Assembly: GCA_039636785.1 (NCBI GenBank)
Contig: CP144169.1
Span: forward strand, 186,001-250,000
Length of the DNA stretch: 64,000 bases
Reading direction: 5' to 3'
Source: Micrococcaceae bacterium Sec5.7
GTDB taxonomy: Bacteria > Actinomycetota > Actinomycetes > Actinomycetales > Micrococcaceae
Made by a program: the position numbers and the translations under genes. Positions 61,618-64,000 of the stretch are shown here, piece by piece (within the stretch, counting starts at the first letter, position 1; each line of letters opens with the position of its first letter). The notes under the pieces were generated by a model, which ran no database searches, was not told the origin of the DNA, and saw only the letters and a list, made by a program, of their open reading frames with translations.

Positions 61618-62610
61618 TCAGGCGGCAATTTCGCCGTATCCGGCATCCTGGCTGCCGAGGTCGCCGCGGGAACCCGCCACGTAGGCACGCCTGCCCCACA
61701 CCAGGACATAGACCCAGTAAGCCCCGAGAACCGCGGCACCAATACTGATCTTTGCCCACACCGGAAGCGGGCTTGGCGTCACAAAGCCTTCCACCAGCCC
61801 GGAGACGAACAGCACCAGCACCAGGCCCAGCGCTACGGTGATGAGCGACCGGCCTTCTTCCGCCACAGCCCGCCCCCTGGTGCGTGGGCCCGGCGACACC
61901 ATGGCCCAGAAGATCCGGAGACCAGCCGCGCTGGCGATGAATACTGCTGTCAGCTCCATCAGCCCGTGCGGCAGGATGTAGCTGAAAAATACCTCTGGCT
62001 GCCCCGCTGCGGCGAAGATGCCCGCAGCGATTCCCACACCCTGGGCGTTGCTGAAAAGGATCACCGGCACCCAGATCCCGGTGATGCCCAGTGCTACCGC
62101 CTGCGCACTGATCCAGGCGTTGTTGGTCCAGACTGCGCCGGCGAATGAAGCGGCAGGATTCTCCGAGTAGTAGTCAACAAAATCCTCTTCGACGTACTGC
62201 TTGATAGTGGCGTCGGACGCCAGGGCCCTTAGTGCCTCCGGGGACGTGCCGATCCACAGCGCGTAGGCGCCGGCGACCAGGCAGAATACAGTTCCACAGG
62301 CGAGCGTCAGCCAGCGCAACCGGTAAAGCGCCGCCGGAAGTGCAATAACAAAGAACCGGGCGAGATCTTCCATGACGTTGGATCTCGCCCCGGTGAACCG
62401 GGTACGGGCTTGCGCCAGTGTGGCTGACAGTGACGCCGAGAGTCCACTTTCGGGGGCTAGGGAGCGCAGCAGCGACAGGTGCGCCGAGGTGGTCTGGTAC
62501 AGACGCAGGAGTTCGTCAGCCTCCGCACCGTTGAGGCGCCGCTTGTGCGCAAGCAAGTGCAGCCTCGACCACTTATCCCCGTTGACGGCGGAGAAGGCAT
62601 CCATATCCAC
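61618..62610 (-). CDS. Stage II sporulation protein M-like membrane protein
   Basis: 330 residues, SpoIIM family (non-sporulating homologues are widespread in actinobacteria). An N-terminal cytoplasmic helical part (AVNGDKWSRLHLLAHKRRLNGAEADELLRLYQ) precedes about six membrane helices, with the conserved NNAWISAQAVALGITGIWVPVILFSNAQGVGIA and LPHGLMELTAVFIA. It is divergent from the RDD gene. SpoIIM, RDD, MoxR, DUF58 and transglutaminase genes commonly cluster; here they are split into two groups 6 kb apart. Confidence 0.9.
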   Translation of the reverse strand: MDMDAFSAVNGDKWSRLHLLAHKRRLNGAEADELLRLYQTTSAHLSLLRSLAPESGLSASLSATLAQARTRFTGARSNVMEDLARFFVIALPAALYRLRWLTLACGTVFCLVAGAYALWIGTSPEALRALASDATIKQYVEEDFVDYYSENPAASFAGAVWTNNAWISAQAVALGITGIWVPVILFSNAQGVGIAAGIFAAAGQPEVFFSYILPHGLMELTAVFIASAAGLRIFWAMVSPGPRTRGRAVAEEGRSLITVALGLVLVLFVSGLVEGFVTPSPLPVWAKISIGAAVLGAYWVYVLVWGRRAYVAGSRGDLGSQDAGYGEIAA

Positions 62611-62684
62611 GGCTCCAGCCTAGCGTCCCGCGGATTAGACTTTGAGCGTCCGGAGAATCGCGCGCAAGGGATGGGAACCCGGCA

Positions 62685-63485
62685 TTGAATTCAATCATCA
62701 CCGGTGAGGCGGTTGTCCTGGAGCTGCGACCCGCATCGTTTGCCACGCGGGCCCTGGGCCTGTTGCTGGATGTTGCCGTGAACGTCCTCCTGCTGCTTCT
62801 GCTCCTGTTCGCCGTGGCAACGGCCAGCCAGGAGCTCGACGAAGCGGCTTCGCGCACGCTGGTGCTGGTCAGTGTGGTGTTCTGCTTTGTAATAGTCCCC
62901 GTAGCCGTGGAAACTCTGACCCGCGGACTGTCTCTGGGAAAACTTGCCGCCGGGCTGCGGATTGTGCGCGACGACGGCGGCGCCATCCGCTTCCGCCATG
63001 CCGTCATCCGCGGCCTGACTGGCTTTCTGGAGATCTACCTGACCTTCGGTGGCCTGGCGATTGGCGTGGCGTTGTTCAACGACAAGTCCCGGAGGCTCGG
63101 GGATATCGTGGCCGGAACCTACTCACTTCGCAGCAGGGTGCCCGTTGAAAAGGCGATACTCGCCTTCATTCCACCCCATCTGGCTGGCTGGGTGAAGTCC
63201 GCAGACATCGGGCGGATACCGGATGCCACTGCGCGCAGAGCTACGCAGTTCATCAGGCAGGCGGGCCGGATGTCGCCGCTGTCCCGCAGTGGAATGGCCG
63301 CCAGCCTTGCCACCGAGGTGGCAAGGAACGTTGCACCGCCGCCACCGCCAGGAACCACCCCCGTCGACTATCTGGCTGCCGTCATGGCAGAGCGGCGTCA
63401 CCGTGAGCTCTGCAGGCTGCTCCGTGCCAGGGAGCGCAGCACCGGCGTGGGAGAGCGCCTGCACCGGTTACCGTTCGAGTCCTGA
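62685..63485 (+). CDS. RDD-family membrane protein
   Basis: 266 residues from TTG 62685. The RDD domain covers the first ~155 residues (RPASFATRALGLLLDVAVNVLLLLLLLF; LSLGKLAAGLRIVRDDGGAIRFRHAVIRGL; FNDKSRRLGDIVAGTYSLRS), with three or four membrane helices; the rest is a cytoplasmic tail. Function unknown; often next to SpoIIM-like genes. It is convergent with the decayed L,D-transpeptidase gene, and their frames overlap at the 3' ends. Confidence 0.88.
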   Translation: MNSIITGEAVVLELRPASFATRALGLLLDVAVNVLLLLLLLFAVATASQELDEAASRTLVLVSVVFCFVIVPVAVETLTRGLSLGKLAAGLRIVRDDGGAIRFRHAVIRGLTGFLEIYLTFGGLAIGVALFNDKSRRLGDIVAGTYSLRSRVPVEKAILAFIPPHLAGWVKSADIGRIPDATARRATQFIRQAGRMSPLSRSGMAASLATEVARNVAPPPPPGTTPVDYLAAVMAERRHRELCRLLRARERSTGVGERLHRLPFES

Positions 63486-64000
63486 GGCTTCGCCTGACGG
63501 CGTTGAGGGTCTGGACAAGATCGCCTGTTTTCATGTTGCTGAAGAACCAGGCGGCATCTGCCTGCAGCAGGCCTACGGTGCCGTGCGACACGTTGACCCT
63601 GCCTACTGCACCCCACGCCGACTCCAGCGCCTGGTGGACGTAGACGCCGGAGGAAGTCAGCCTGTTGGCGTACTCGACGGTCAACGGCGGGTAGTAAGTA
63701 GCCCTTGTCCCCCGGTTTGAGGCCTATGCTGCCGGCATTGAACTTGGAATTGCGCTCCTGCTCCATGATGACGGCGCAGCCCGTGGGCGAGAGCCAATCG
63801 GCATCACCCAGCGTCACGGGGGCGGTCCTGACCAGCTTCCCGTCAAAGTACACATTCATGGTCTTGGTGATATCGTCCACCACGGCCACCCGCTGCGGAC
63901 CCACCTTGAAGGTGGTCCTGGCATTGGAGTTGCCGATCATCTTGTTGCCGAAGTCCAGCCCGAAGAGCTTCAGATCCACCGTGATCTGGCTGTTGGATGC
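63382..64000 (-). pseudogene. Inactivated L,D-transpeptidase (Ig-like/YkuD type), 5' part outside window
   Basis: The gene enters from the right edge. In one frame it reads VAVVDDITKTMNVYFDGKLVRTAPVTLG and on to GLKPGDKGY, typical of actinobacterial L,D-transpeptidases that crosslink peptidoglycan. At 63691-63700 a four-base insertion shifts the frame; the next frame continues the family sequence (LTVEYANRLTSSGVYVHQALESAWG, then VNVSHGTVGLLQADAAWFFSNMKTGDLVQTLN). The catalytic motif SHGC is SHGT here (Thr codon at 63577-63579). Family-like sequence ends near 63505, and the frame runs on into the RDD gene. Two independent lesions make an assembly error unlikely as the sole cause. Confidence 0.8.

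Overview
The window is about 64 kb of high-GC actinobacterial chromosome. Gene content, GTG and TTG starts and gene order point to the Micrococcaceae, most likely Arthrobacter or Pseudarthrobacter. The block tatD-rpf-rsmA-ispE plus glmU-prs-rplY-pth and mfd keeps the order known from mycobacteria and other actinobacteria. The lpdA-punA-phosphomutase group is also shared with mycobacteria. Species assignment is inference.

Layout. (1) 1-4997: a nitrate assimilation operon with a NarK-type transporter (cut by the window edge), a molybdopterin nitrate reductase and its FAD/[2Fe-2S] partner. (2) 5205-8881: a mobile element bounded by a perfect 19-bp inverted repeat. It carries three overlapping genes on the minus strand: two tyrosine recombinases and a small DUF6262/TnpC-like protein. 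This is the gene plan of Tn554-type transposons. (3) 9045-9864: a small autoregulated-looking operon (membrane protein plus winged-helix regulator) whose operator fills the promoter spacer. (4) 10445-11485: a cyclic-di-AMP (ydaO) riboswitch in front of a repeat-rich secreted protein with no recognisable catalytic domain. (5) 11836-16667: a disulfide-less LpdA-type flavoprotein, purine nucleoside phosphorylase, an Rrf2 regulator and a phosphohexomutase. (6) 16719-23274: a nitrite reduction cluster (nirD divergent from nirB, SUMT, a HemD-winged-helix fusion, a short flavoprotein). Candidate GlnR operators lie at 17230-17267 and 22254-22280. deoC follows.

(7) 24533-31383: a YdjM-like membrane hydrolase, mfd, a DUF2505 protein, an SCO4848-like membrane protein, and nhaA preceded by what looks like an nhaA-I (Li+) riboswitch. 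(8) 31390-39064: sufS-sufU and two tandem, paralogous STAND/LuxR regulators of about 900 residues each. (9) 39239-50584: pth, rplY, prs, glmU, tRNA-Gln, a TetR regulator, an ABC-F ATPase, ispE, rsmA, rpf and tatD. (10) 50750-57340: a MoxR / DUF58 / transglutaminase operon and a gabD-type dehydrogenase. (11) 57520-64000: rsmI divergent from a protein O-mannosyltransferase, a TIGR01906 membrane protein, a SpoIIM/RDD divergent pair, and an L,D-transpeptidase gene that appears dead (4-bp frameshift and catalytic Cys replaced by Thr).

Functionally, regions 1 and 6 form one nitrate-to-ammonium route: uptake, nitrate reduction, nitrite reduction and siroheme supply. Regions 4, 9, 10 and 11 hold several cell-envelope genes. 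The least ordinary objects are the recombinase-trio element, the riboswitch-controlled repeat protein, the HemD-DNA-binding fusion, the twin STAND/LuxR genes, an in-frame palindrome inside the nitrate reductase gene, and the decayed L,D-transpeptidase.
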